Assembly: GCF_030317145.1 (NCBI RefSeq)
Contig: NZ_JASZYE010000013.1
Coordinates: 36,552-100,551 of the forward strand
Direction: 5' to 3'
DNA from: Variovorax flavidus
GTDB lineage: Bacteria > Pseudomonadota > Gammaproteobacteria > Burkholderiales > Burkholderiaceae_C
Length of the DNA: 64,000 bases
Positions 1 to 8,833 of this stretch are shown in pieces. The number at the start of each line of letters is the position of its first letter. The stretch's first letter is position 1. The translations under genes were made by a program, and so were the position numbers. Under the pieces are notes generated by a model. The model ran no database searches, was not told the origin of the DNA, and was given only the letters and a program-made list of their open reading frames with translations.

Positions 1-354
1 GACGTGGTTGGCGCGCGTGGCCACGGCAGCGATCAGCGCACCTTCTATGACCTGATGCGGTGTGTGCTCGAGCAGGAATCGGTCTTTGAAGGTGCCAGGC
101 TCATCCTCGTTTCCGTTGCAGACGACATACTTGTCGCCGCCAGCTGCAGCGGCCACGGGCGCCCATTTGCGATGGGTCGCAAAGCCGGCGCCGCCCATCC
201 CCCTCAGGTCAGCCTGCTCGATCGCCGGGATCACCTCTGCAGGCGCTTGCAAGGCCTTTGCGAGACCTTGGCCCCCGCCGTGCGCAATCCATGCGGGCAG
301 GTCGGCGCCCACGAGAATGTCGTCCTTCAGCAGTACTTGATTTGCTGCGTGCAT
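1..354 (-). CDS. NuoF-like NADH/FMN-binding oxidoreductase subunit (3' end outside window)
   Basis: The first 118 codons of a gene that runs off the left edge. Translation of the minus strand gives the FMN/NADH-binding signature of the NuoF/HoxF (51-kDa) family: RGMGGAGFATHRKW near residue 50, then VCNGNEDEPGTFKDR near residue 80. In that family these residues hold FMN and NADH and pass electrons to a 4Fe-4S cluster. The ATG at 352-354 is preceded by AGGAAGG. It starts 20 bases after the stop of the flavoprotein gene, so the two are probably cotranscribed. The context suggests NADH as electron donor for the fumarate-reductase-like pair upstream, rather than part of complex I. That role is inference; the family call is firm. 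Confidence 0.8.
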   Translation of the reverse strand, partial: MHAANQVLLKDDILVGADLPAWIAHGGGQGLAKALQAPAEVIPAIEQADLRGMGGAGFATHRKWAPVAAAAGGDKYVVCNGNEDEPGTFKDRFLLEHTPHQVIEGALIAAVATRANHV

Positions 355-374
355 CTTGTCCTTCCTGCGGCAAC

Positions 375-2024
375 TCAACGTACGCCGGCCACCCGGCGAC
401 CTCGCGCCTGCTGGCGGATGCTTGCGTCCGCACGAAGGTCGAAATGCGCATAGTCGGGAAAAAGCTGAGGAGACCTCGATTCCAAAGGCAGTCCCGCCAG
501 GGTGAGTTCGCGCTGCCAGGCATGGATGTGAGCGATGCCGGCCCGGCCTGTGATCACGCGACCCGCCGATTCGGCTGCCTTCGCGCCAGCGTGCCTTCCC
601 ATGCTCAGGATGTCGAGCAAGGCGTTTCCCATCAAGCGGTTGCGACCATGGATGCCTCCGCTCAGCTCGCCCACGCAATGCAGGCCTGCGACATTCGTTG
701 AACCATCCTTGTCGATGGCGACCCCACCGTTCTGATAATGCAATGTCGGGTAGACGAGGAAAGGCTCTTGCGCCGGATCGTGGCCGCACTTGCCGGCCAG
801 ATGCCTCAACGTGACGAGCCGCTTTTCCAGGATGCCCGGCTGCTCCCTCTCGAGCGTCGGTGTGTCGAGGAAGACGCCGAGCTGGCCGTCACGCTCGATT
901 CCCCGGCCCTCGCCGCATTCACGCAGGATCGCGGAGGCCACCACGTCGCGCGCCTTGAGCTCATCGACGAAGCGCTCGCCTTGGCCGTTGATCAGCTTCG
1001 CACCCGCGGAGCGGGCCGCCTCGGAGATCAGTCCGCCCGCCAGGTGCTGGGGATGGGCGATGCCGGTCGGGTGGTACTGGAATGAATCGAGTTCACGCAG
1101 CCTCGCGCCGATGCGGTACGCGAGCACGAGCCCGTCGGCGGTGGCGCCATAGTGATTGGAGGTGGGAAAGCGATTGAGGTGCAGCCGGCCCGCACCACCC
1201 GTCGCGAGAATCACTGACCGCGCCCGCACCATCACGAAGCTGCGCCATTCGAGGTTGTAGATCACAGCCCCAGCGCAGCGTCCGCGCTCATCGGACATCA
1301 GTTCCACCGTGGGACAACGATTCCATACCGCAATGCCGGGGTCGAGATCCACAGCCTCGCGCAGCACGCGCATCATCTCGAGCCCCGTGTAGTCGCGGTA
1401 CGAATGAATCCGTGCCGCCGACGCACCGCCGGGCTTCTTGCGCAGCAGCGTGCCGCCCATGGGGCTGCCCTTGTCGAGGTCGAACATCATGCCCAGCTGG
1501 ATGAGCCAGCGCAGGACATCCGGGCCGTCCATCACCATCTGAGCCACCAGGTGGGGCTCGCCACAGAAGTGGCCGGCGCGCAGGGTGTCCTCGAAATGAA
1601 GCTGAGGACTGTCATCTGCGCCCACTGCGGCCTGGATACCGCCCTCGGCCATCACCGTGTTGCTGTCGCCCAAGCGCAACTTGGTGGCGAGGATCACGTT
1701 CGCGCCGTGTTTCGCAGCGGTCAGCGCCGCAGCACACCCCCCGCCGCCGCCTCCGACCACCAGCACATCGGTCGTCACCAGTTGTGCGCCGGCAATGTCA
1801 ATGTCGTCGATCAACGAGTTGGCCTGGAGCTGGCGCGCGAGTTCGGGCTGGCAGGGTTCACCTTGGTTAACCCCGACGGCAAGTGGAACGCGCGCGTTGG
1901 TCCCATGGTCGGGATGCCAATCCTTGAGCAGTTGCTCGACCCCTGTGGTGTCGCTGCGCAACGCGAGCGCCAGGCCCGGCTGATAGCGTCGACGCGCTTC
2001 TTCGTAAGGAATCGAGGCGGCCAT
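375..2024 (-). CDS. SdhA/FrdA-type FAD-dependent oxidoreductase (fumarate reductase-like flavoprotein)
   Basis: A 549-aa flavoprotein of the succinate dehydrogenase/fumarate reductase/L-aspartate oxidase family. An extra N-terminal region of about 85 residues precedes the dinucleotide fold (VLVVGGGGGGCAAA). Then come SNTVMAEGGIQAA (FAD contact), FQYHPTG, GERFVDE, LHYQNGG and a C-terminal GELSGGIHGRNRLMGNAL, all in family order. The length is close to SdhA/FrdA, but the C-terminal helical domain is short. It lies 20 bases downstream of the iron-sulfur gene and 20 upstream of the NuoF-like gene. No SdhC/SdhD or FrdC/FrdD anchor is nearby, so a soluble complex is likely. The substrate (fumarate, another dicarboxylate, or an enoate) cannot be read from sequence. 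Confidence 0.85.
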   Translation of the reverse strand: MAASIPYEEARRRYQPGLALALRSDTTGVEQLLKDWHPDHGTNARVPLAVGVNQGEPCQPELARQLQANSLIDDIDIAGAQLVTTDVLVVGGGGGGCAAALTAAKHGANVILATKLRLGDSNTVMAEGGIQAAVGADDSPQLHFEDTLRAGHFCGEPHLVAQMVMDGPDVLRWLIQLGMMFDLDKGSPMGGTLLRKKPGGASAARIHSYRDYTGLEMMRVLREAVDLDPGIAVWNRCPTVELMSDERGRCAGAVIYNLEWRSFVMVRARSVILATGGAGRLHLNRFPTSNHYGATADGLVLAYRIGARLRELDSFQYHPTGIAHPQHLAGGLISEAARSAGAKLINGQGERFVDELKARDVVASAILRECGEGRGIERDGQLGVFLDTPTLEREQPGILEKRLVTLRHLAGKCGHDPAQEPFLVYPTLHYQNGGVAIDKDGSTNVAGLHCVGELSGGIHGRNRLMGNALLDILSMGRHAGAKAAESAGRVITGRAGIAHIHAWQRELTLAGLPLESRSPQLFPDYAHFDLRADASIRQQARGRRVAGVR

Positions 2025-2044
2025 GGTCTGCCACCCCGTCTTTG

Positions 2045-2683
2045 TCAGCTCTGCCGCCGCGCACCGGGCGCGGCGAAGTCGATAGACATCTCACCGCGCT
2101 CGATCTGCTCGATGCGGCGCATGACGTCGGCAGGCCGGAGCGAAAGACTGGCAATCATGCGCCGGACGAACAGGCCAAGGTGGTTCGGGTCGATGTGCTC
2201 GGGGCACGCCAAGGTGCACAGGTTGCACATGACACATTCGTCGAAGACCTGCCCGGACGCTCCCAGTTCGCCGTCCACCGCGAGGTTCACGCCGCGTTGC
2301 ACGTCCAGGTGCTTCGGGCATGCACGGTCGCAGCCGCCGCAGTGACGGCAATGGGGCGCCTCGGGGAAGATCTCCAGCAGCTTGCGTGGCGCCTGCCAGC
2401 TGTCGGCCAGATCCTCGATCTTGTAGACATGGTGCGTCGAAGGCGTGAGGTAGTCGACGAACGAGACCTGCATGCCCTCCTCGACCACGGTTTCGCAGGC
2501 CAGTTCCGTCTCCACGTCCGGCTGGCCGGCGCGGCGCACCAGGACACGGCAGGAGCCGCATACGCCCTGTCCCATGCAGCCGACTCCCTCGACGAGCGTC
2601 TCCCCGGCCTGCACGAAGGCCTGCAGGATCGAGCTGGTGGCCGGGGCAGCAATGGACCGGCCTTCAACGATGAGGCGTACCAT
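2045..2683 (-). CDS. FrdB-type iron-sulfur subunit
   Basis: A 212-aa electron-transfer protein. The N-terminal ferredoxin-like part has a 2Fe-2S cysteine set written C-x5-C-x2-C (CMGQGVCGSC) plus a later Cys. SdhB/FrdB normally has C-x4-C-x2-C. The C-terminal part carries two complete C-x2-C-x2-C-x3-CP motifs (CRHCGGCDRACP and CVMCNLCTLACP), so it probably holds two 4Fe-4S clusters rather than the 4Fe-4S plus 3Fe-4S pair of succinate dehydrogenase. The start MVRLIVEG was chosen over an upstream in-frame ATG because AAGGA precedes it at normal distance. First gene of the FrdB/FrdA/NuoF-like run; diverges from the transporter at 2772. Confidence 0.82.
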   Translation of the reverse strand: MVRLIVEGRSIAAPATSSILQAFVQAGETLVEGVGCMGQGVCGSCRVLVRRAGQPDVETELACETVVEEGMQVSFVDYLTPSTHHVYKIEDLADSWQAPRKLLEIFPEAPHCRHCGGCDRACPKHLDVQRGVNLAVDGELGASGQVFDECVMCNLCTLACPEHIDPNHLGLFVRRMIASLSLRPADVMRRIEQIERGEMSIDFAAPGARRQS

Positions 2684-2771
2684 CTTGTCGGTCCTTCTCA
2701 TCGGCCAGGTGGGCGCGGCGGCGTCCCTCGCGTGGCGGATGAGAGAAACAATAGCACAGCGAGGAGGTCCC

Positions 2772-4217
2772 ATGAGCACCTGGTGGAAGGCTCTTGCGCC
2801 CGTGGCCGTGGCGATCGCTATCGCGATGGTCCCCGCACCGAACGGTCTGGGCCAGCATGCCTGGTTCTACTTCGCGATCTTCGCTGGCGTGATCGTCGGC
2901 CTCATGCTCGAGCCGCTCCCGGGCGCGGCCATCGGTCTCATCGCGGTCACGCTCGTCACCGTGCTATCTGAATGGGTATTCTTCAGTCCGGCGGAGCTGG
3001 CCCGGCCGGGCTTCAAGGCGGCCAATGCATCGCTAGCCTGGGCGTTGTCCGGCTTCGCCAACGGGACCGTGTGGCTGATTTTCGGCGCATTCATGTTTGC
3101 CCTGGGCTACGAGAAGACGGGCTTGGGAAAACGCATCGCGCTGCTTCTGGTGAGAGCCATGGGCCGCAGGACGCTCACCCTGGGCTATGCGATTGCAGCG
3201 GCGGACACCCTTCTGGCACCCTTCACGCCATCCAACACGGCGCGAAGTGGCGGCACCATCTTCCCCGTCATCCGGAATCTGCCGCCGCTCTACGACTCCA
3301 GGCCGAACGACCCGTCCGCGCGGCGCATCGGCTCGTACCTCATGTGGACGGCGATTGCCACCACCTGCGTGACGAGCTCGATGTTTCTGACCGCGCTGGC
3401 ACCCAATCTGCTGGCGGTCGAGTTGGCAAGGAAGGCAGTCAACGTCGAGATCGGGTGGATGCGATGGTTTCTGGCATTTGCGCCCGCGGGCATCGTGATG
3501 CTGCTGGCCGTACCCCTGCTCACGTATTTCCTGTACCCACCCGAAGTGAAGGAGGGAAAGGAAGTTCCGGCGTGGGCAGCGCAGGAATTGGTCCAGATGG
3601 GCGGGCTGTCTTCGCGCGAAATCATCCTCGGTGTGCTGGTTCTGGTGGCCTTGGGCTTATGGATATTTGGCGGCGAGTTCATGAATGCGACGACGGCGGC
3701 GCTGGTCGTCATCTCGCTGATGCTGCTCGCGCGAGTCATCACTTGGGAGGACATGCTGGCGAACAAGCAGGCGTGGAACACCTTCGCCTGGTTTGCGACC
3801 TTGGTCGCCCTGGCGGACGGTCTTGGCCGCACGGGCTTCGTCAAATGGTTCGCCGACGTCATTGCCGTTCACATGGTCGGGTTCTCACCCACGGCCGCCG
3901 CCGTAATCCTGGTGCTGGTCTTCTTTTTCTCGCACTACCTTTTCGCCAGCGTCACCGCCCACACCACAGCCATGCTTCCTGTGATGCTGGCCGTGGGTTC
4001 GAGCGTTCCTGGCATGCCCATGGAGCCTTTCACACTGATGCTCGTGGTTACTCTGGGCATCATGGGGATCCTCACGCCCTATGGCACCGGACCCAGCCCG
4101 GTGTACTACGGCAGCGGCTACCTGCCCGCTGGCGACTACTGGAGGCTCGGGGCGCTTTTCGGCGTGATCTTTATCGTCTTGTTCTTGGCGATCAACGTGT
4201 TGCCACGTGTGCTGTAG
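2772..4217 (+). CDS. DASS-family anion/dicarboxylate transporter
   Basis: A 481-aa integral membrane protein of the divalent anion:sodium symporter (DASS/SLC13) family, which includes bacterial tartrate/succinate and citrate/succinate exchangers. The SNT signature occurs as APFTPSNTARSGG near residue 155, and the second family repeat has LTPYGTGPSPVYYGSGY near residue 440. Many hydrophobic segments span the protein. An ideal GAGGAGG lies just before the ATG at 2772, which excludes the longer in-frame ORF. It diverges from the FrdB-like gene 88 bases away, so import or exchange of a dicarboxylate used by that complex is plausible. Substrate not determinable. Confidence 0.85.
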   Translation: MSTWWKALAPVAVAIAIAMVPAPNGLGQHAWFYFAIFAGVIVGLMLEPLPGAAIGLIAVTLVTVLSEWVFFSPAELARPGFKAANASLAWALSGFANGTVWLIFGAFMFALGYEKTGLGKRIALLLVRAMGRRTLTLGYAIAAADTLLAPFTPSNTARSGGTIFPVIRNLPPLYDSRPNDPSARRIGSYLMWTAIATTCVTSSMFLTALAPNLLAVELARKAVNVEIGWMRWFLAFAPAGIVMLLAVPLLTYFLYPPEVKEGKEVPAWAAQELVQMGGLSSREIILGVLVLVALGLWIFGGEFMNATTAALVVISLMLLARVITWEDMLANKQAWNTFAWFATLVALADGLGRTGFVKWFADVIAVHMVGFSPTAAAVILVLVFFFSHYLFASVTAHTTAMLPVMLAVGSSVPGMPMEPFTLMLVVTLGIMGILTPYGTGPSPVYYGSGYLPAGDYWRLGALFGVIFIVLFLAINVLPRVL

Positions 4218-4324
4218 TTGTAGCTTCTCTCCGCGTCCCACTCGAATCCGCAATGCGTCCCCATCGGCAGGCAATGTGAGGCAAGTTGTTCACGGCATCA
4301 GGACACGGTGTCCGTCCGGCCCGT

Positions 4325-5830
4325 TCACCAGAAGCCGAGAACCTTCCACCAGGCGCTGCCCACCACCGCGAAGATCAGCAGATTCACCACGCACATCACG
4401 AAACCGACCCGCCACCAGGTTCCCATCGAGACGAAGCCGCTGCCGAAGATGATCGGCGAGGTGCCCGTCGCGTAGTGCGTCAGCGTCATCATGATCGACG
4501 AGCCGGCTGCCATCATCAGCATGAAGGGCACGACGAACTCTGGCGGAATCAGGCGGACTCCGACCGTCAGGAAGGCGAACATCATCGCGCTGATGTGCGC
4601 CGTCGTGCTGGCGAACAGGTAGTGCGAAAAGACGAAGACCAGCACCAGGATCGCGGCGGTGCCGCCCCAGCCGACGCCGCTGGCCACGATGGCTTCACTC
4701 ATGCCCACCGAGAACCACTTGATCACGCCTTGCTTGTTCAGTTGCTCGGCCAACATGATCAGTGCACCGAACCAGATCAGCGTGTCCCAGGCGCTCTTTT
4801 CTGACAGGACGTCGTCCCAGTCGATGGTGCCGGTGATGATCAGCACGAACAGGCCGACGAAGGCGACCACTGTCGGATCGAGCTTGAGCGCCGGACCGAA
4901 CAACAAGGCCGGCACGTCGGCCCACAGCAACAGCAGCAGCAAGAAGGTCCCCAGCATGACCTTTTCCTTCGGCGACACGGGGCCCATCCTCGCCATTTCG
5001 TCGTGCGCGTACCGCACCGCATTCGGCGTTGCCTTCAGTTGCGGAGGTGCCAACAGATAAATGACCAGCGGCATCGCCAGCATGCATAGCAGGCCAGGCA
5101 GCAACATGACCAGTGCCCAGGTCGTCCAGGTCAGGTGCAGGCTCTGGTTCGTCGCCTTGGCGATGTAGTCCACCACCAGCGGATTCGGAGCGGTGGCGGT
5201 CACGAACATCGCCGAGGTGATCGGGTTGGAGTGGTAGTTGACCAGCGCCAGATAGGTGCCGACCTTGCCCTCGGTGCCCTTGGCCGGGTCCGAGTCGAAG
5301 GTGATGGCGATCGACTTCATGATCGGATGCACGATGCCGCCACCACGCGCGGTGTTGCTCGGCGTGAACGGCGCCAACACCAGTTCGCAGATGGCCAGCC
5401 CGTAGCCGACGCCGATCGTGCGTTTCCCCATCAGGGAGATGAACATCAAGCCGATACGGGTGCCCAGGCCGGTCTTCTTCAGGCCGCGGGAGATCAGGAT
5501 GGCCACCACGATCAACCAGATGAGCGGACTGTCGAACGCGGTCAGCGCATCCTCGATCGCCCCCTTGGACGAGGTCGCCGTCACCTGCGAAAGCGAGAGG
5601 ACCACGATGGCCATCAACGCCATCACGCCGATCGGCATGACCTTCAGGATGATCGCGACGATGGTTGTCAGGAAGATGGCCACCAGGCCCCAGGCCTTGG
5701 GCTGGAGCCCCTCTGGCACGGGCCAGAGCAGCAGGGTGACCAGGACGACCGTCGTGATCAGCGCTGGCCCCAGCCGGAACGGCACCACGCTGCTGAAGTA
5801 ACGGAACGCCGCTTTCAGACTGGTGAGCAT
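4325..5830 (-). CDS. second DASS-family anion transporter
   Basis: A 501-aa paralogue of the transporter at 2772-4217, converging on it tail to tail. It has the same markers: APFTPSNTARGGG near residue 160 and LTHYATGTSPIIFGSGF near residue 455, with many membrane segments. The start MLTSLKAAF at 5830 was chosen because GAAAGGATCGCAGG precedes it; the longer ORF has no such site. It lies 175 bases downstream of the acyl-CoA synthetase on the same strand, so the two may form a unit in which the imported acid is activated to its CoA ester. That link is inference. No terminator of quality was seen in the 107 bases between the two transporters. Confidence 0.85.
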   Translation of the reverse strand: MLTSLKAAFRYFSSVVPFRLGPALITTVVLVTLLLWPVPEGLQPKAWGLVAIFLTTIVAIILKVMPIGVMALMAIVVLSLSQVTATSSKGAIEDALTAFDSPLIWLIVVAILISRGLKKTGLGTRIGLMFISLMGKRTIGVGYGLAICELVLAPFTPSNTARGGGIVHPIMKSIAITFDSDPAKGTEGKVGTYLALVNYHSNPITSAMFVTATAPNPLVVDYIAKATNQSLHLTWTTWALVMLLPGLLCMLAMPLVIYLLAPPQLKATPNAVRYAHDEMARMGPVSPKEKVMLGTFLLLLLLWADVPALLFGPALKLDPTVVAFVGLFVLIITGTIDWDDVLSEKSAWDTLIWFGALIMLAEQLNKQGVIKWFSVGMSEAIVASGVGWGGTAAILVLVFVFSHYLFASTTAHISAMMFAFLTVGVRLIPPEFVVPFMLMMAAGSSIMMTLTHYATGTSPIIFGSGFVSMGTWWRVGFVMCVVNLLIFAVVGSAWWKVLGFW

Positions 5831-6005
5831 CCTGCGATCCTTTCGGGATGATTTGGCCGCATTCGCCGGGTCGCCTGGACAATCATGGTGAATGGTGCAC
5901 GCCACGCAATGTGGTTCGGATGCGGGGCCTTGTCAATGAGACGCCGGTTGTTGCGCGGGGCCGAACAGAAGACTGTCCTGGAGCCGGTCGAGCCGTTTAC
6001 CCAGC

Positions 6006-7562
6006 TCACACAATCTGCCGCTCCCGGCCAGTCCAATAGGGTTTGCGCAGGTCCTTCTTCAGGACCTTCCCGGTCGGGTTTCTGGGCAGTGCGTCGACGA
6101 CGTCGATGGACTTCGGGCATTTGAATGACGCCAGCCGCCCGCGGCAGTAGGCCAGAACCTGCTCGATGTCGATGGCGGTGCCAGATTTGGCGACGACCAC
6201 CGCCTTGGGCACCTCGCCCCACTTCTCATCCGGTACGCCAATCACGGCGACGTCGTCGATGGATGGATGCTCGGCCAGCACCCGTTCGATCTCGGCCGGA
6301 TAGATGTTCTCGCCACCGCTGATGATCATGTCCTTGATGCGGTCGGTCACGTAGAGATAGCCGTCGGCATCCATGTGGCCGCCGTCGCCGGATCGCAGCC
6401 AGCCATCCGCCGTGAAAGCCGCGGCGGTGGCTTCCGGCTTTCTCCAATAGCCGCCCATGCGTTGCTCGCTTCGCACCCAGATTTCCCCAGGGTCGCCGGT
6501 CGGGACTGGCTCGCCCGTGCCGGGCTCGCAGATCTTGATCTCGACGCCATGGATCGGCTTTCCCGCCGACACCAGCCGGTGGGCCACTGACGGGTCGGTG
6601 TGGTCCGCCACCCCGAGCACACTGACCACGCCACATTCCTCCGTCATGCCATAGACCTGCTGCATCACGCCGGGGAAAAGCGCCAGGGAGGCACGCATCA
6701 CGGGCAGCGGCATCGGCGAAGCCCCGTACGAAAGCGTCTTCAAAGCCGAATAGTCGCGATCGGCTGCGCCGGGCACCTTGGTCACCATGGCCATGAGTGC
6801 AGGCACCAGGAAGGTATGGGTGATCTTCTCCGCTTCGAGCATCTCCAGCACCGCAGCAGGATCCGGAAGTCGCAGCATGGAGATGCGGGACCCCTGGCTG
6901 ATTGCCACCAGCGAGTAGCTGGTTCCGCCAACGTGGTACAGCGGCATCGCCACCTGAACCCTGGCGTCGGGACCCATGTCCTGGTCCACAGCGACATTGC
7001 GTGCGTGCGCGAGCATCCCTCGATGCGTCAGCATCGCGCCCTTGGGAAAGCCGGTCGTCCCTGAGGTGTACAGCTGTACGAAGCAGTCTTCGGGTTGAGC
7101 AGGACGAGCCTCGGCATCGGGCTCCTGGGCCGCAAGCCATGGCTCGTATTCGTCCTCGGGGCCGCCGATGCGGATCACTCGCTCGACGGTCGGCAACTGG
7201 CTGCGGATCTGTTCGATGGCGTTCGCGAACTCGGGCCCGACGAAAAGAAGACGGGCCTGGGCGTCGTTGATGACATAGACCATCTCGGGCGGCGCGAGCC
7301 GGAAGTTGACCACGGCATTTGCCGTCCCGATGCGGGCACAGGCCAACGTCAGTTCAAGGCACGATGGATGGTTGAAGTCGAGCACTGCGATGCGATCACC
7401 GACGCGCAGTCCTTCCGCGCGCTGGGCCGCGGCATTCCGTCGAACGCGCGTGGCCAGTTCAGCCCAGGTCCACTTCGACCCGCCGAAGGTCATCGCCACC
7501 TGATCAGGTCGTTGCGCCTCCCAAGCGGCGAGGACTGCGGTGAAGTCGGTCAGCGTGGACAT
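6006..7562 (-). CDS. AMP-forming acyl-CoA synthetase (ANL superfamily)
   Basis: A 518-aa adenylating ligase that converts a carboxylic acid, ATP and CoA to acyl-CoA and AMP. Motifs in order: LYTSGTTGFPKGAML (P-loop-like A3) near residue 167, YGMTEECG (A5) near 303, RSGDGGHMDADGYLYVTDRIKD (A7/A8) near 395 followed by ISGGENIYPAEIE, and NPTGKVLKK with the catalytic lysine near 498. Length is normal for fatty-acyl/aryl-CoA ligases. AGGAGGT sits three bases before the ATG. The downstream co-directional DASS transporter suggests a small carboxylate substrate; sequence alone does not tell which. Confidence 0.88.
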   Translation of the reverse strand: MSTLTDFTAVLAAWEAQRPDQVAMTFGGSKWTWAELATRVRRNAAAQRAEGLRVGDRIAVLDFNHPSCLELTLACARIGTANAVVNFRLAPPEMVYVINDAQARLLFVGPEFANAIEQIRSQLPTVERVIRIGGPEDEYEPWLAAQEPDAEARPAQPEDCFVQLYTSGTTGFPKGAMLTHRGMLAHARNVAVDQDMGPDARVQVAMPLYHVGGTSYSLVAISQGSRISMLRLPDPAAVLEMLEAEKITHTFLVPALMAMVTKVPGAADRDYSALKTLSYGASPMPLPVMRASLALFPGVMQQVYGMTEECGVVSVLGVADHTDPSVAHRLVSAGKPIHGVEIKICEPGTGEPVPTGDPGEIWVRSEQRMGGYWRKPEATAAAFTADGWLRSGDGGHMDADGYLYVTDRIKDMIISGGENIYPAEIERVLAEHPSIDDVAVIGVPDEKWGEVPKAVVVAKSGTAIDIEQVLAYCRGRLASFKCPKSIDVVDALPRNPTGKVLKKDLRKPYWTGRERQIV

Positions 7563-7715
7563 GGAACCTCCTCATGGTTCTTGCAAGTCTGCTGCGCGTC
7601 TTGCGTCCATGCAAGGGCGCAGAGTGGTTGCGGCCGGGCCCATTGTGCGAGTCTCCATTCGCCTGGCAATTGAGAACGCTTGCAAACTTTGCTGCGGCGC
7701 GCAAATCTGGCGGCG

Positions 7716-7744
7716 TTGACATGGCGCCCAGCCTTCCCTATACC
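7716..7744 (+). promoter_or_regulatory. sigma70-type promoter of the ppk2 unit
   Basis: TTGACA (7716-7721), a 17-base spacer, then TATACC (7739-7744). The -35 is a perfect consensus and the -10 matches 4 of 6. Transcription would start near 7751 and leave a leader of about 75 bases before the ppk2 ATG. This is the clearest promoter in the window. Confidence 0.6.
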
Positions 7745-7825
7745 GTCACCTGAATGGCAATGACCGGGCGCACCTGTTGCGCCCTCCGTGCAGCGAAGAA
7801 GCATACGCACCCAGGAGGAATCACC

Positions 7826-8761
7826 ATGCCAAGGAAGGAGATCCTCAAAACGACCCGCAGGCTGACCGAGCCTTTCATCGTCACCAAAGGCAAGGACTTC
7901 CGCCTGAAGGACTTTGACCCGACTGACACGCGCGGACTCATCGACAAGGGTGAGGCAGCGCAACTTCTCGAGCGCGGCGTCCAATGGCTCGCCGAAGAGC
8001 AGGACATGCTCTATGCGCAGGACCGCTGGTCGGTGCTGCTCGTCTTTCAGGCCATGGATGCGGCCGGCAAGGACAGCACGATCAAGCACGTGATGTCGGG
8101 CATCAATCCCCAGGGATGCCACGTGTCGTCGTTCAAGGTGCCTTCGAAGGAAGAACTCGAGCACGACTTCCTGTGGCGCTACATCAAGCGCCTGCCCGAA
8201 CGCGGGTGCATCGGCATCTTCAACCGGTCGTACTACGAGGAGGTCCTGGTCGTGCGCGTGCACCAGGACATCCTCGCACGCCAGATGTTGCCGCCCGAAC
8301 TGGTGAGCGAACGCATCTGGGACGAGCGCCTGACCGAGATCGCGAACTTCGAGAGTTACCTCACCCTCCAGGGGACGGTGGTGCTCAAGTTCTTCCTCTA
8401 TGTATCGAAAGAGGAGCAGAAAAAGCGCTTTCTCGCGCGCCTCGATCGACCGGACAAGCACTGGAAGTTCTCCGCCTCCGACGTCCACGAACGGCAATAT
8501 TGGAACGACTACATGGCCGCATTCGAGGAGACGATCCGGGCGACCGCTTCGAAGCGGGCGCCCTGGTTCGTGGTGCCCGCCGACAACAAGTGGTTCACGC
8601 GGCTGGTAGTGGCTGCAGCGATCGTCGAGGCGGTAGAGAGGCTCGACCTGCACTATCCCAAGGTCGATGCGCAGAAGAAGGCGGGCCTGGCCGCCGCGCG
8701 CAACGCGCTGATGCAGGAGAAGGAGAAAGCAGCGCCGCGTGCGCGTACCAAGAAGGCATGA
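7826..8761 (+). CDS. ppk2: polyphosphate kinase 2 (PPK2 family)
   Basis: A 311-aa PPK2-type kinase, which transfers phosphate between polyphosphate and nucleotides. The Walker A segment FQAMDAAGKDSTIKHVM lies near residue 75. It is followed by the family signature GCHVSSFKVPS, DFLWRYIKRLPERGCIGIFNRSYYEEV and the lid-region LARLDRPDKHWKFS. CCAGGAGGAA lies before the ATG at 7826, so the upstream in-frame extension is not used. First gene of a unit with a P-type ATPase 72 bases on and an Na/Pi cotransporter after it. The likely direction (polyP-driven NDP or AMP phosphorylation) cannot be settled from these motifs. Confidence 0.92.
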   Translation: MPRKEILKTTRRLTEPFIVTKGKDFRLKDFDPTDTRGLIDKGEAAQLLERGVQWLAEEQDMLYAQDRWSVLLVFQAMDAAGKDSTIKHVMSGINPQGCHVSSFKVPSKEELEHDFLWRYIKRLPERGCIGIFNRSYYEEVLVVRVHQDILARQMLPPELVSERIWDERLTEIANFESYLTLQGTVVLKFFLYVSKEEQKKRFLARLDRPDKHWKFSASDVHERQYWNDYMAAFEETIRATASKRAPWFVVPADNKWFTRLVVAAAIVEAVERLDLHYPKVDAQKKAGLAAARNALMQEKEKAAPRARTKKA

Positions 8762-8833
8762 CGATTCAACCGCCGGCTGCTTTTGGCGGGCCACATTCAG
8801 CCGCAAGCCGTCCGACACGAAGGAGGCAGGAGC

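Noticed and set aside
4218..4324. Bidirectional terminator between the two DASS genes
   Set aside because: The only dyad (GGACA/TGTCC) is five base pairs with a three-base loop and no T-run.
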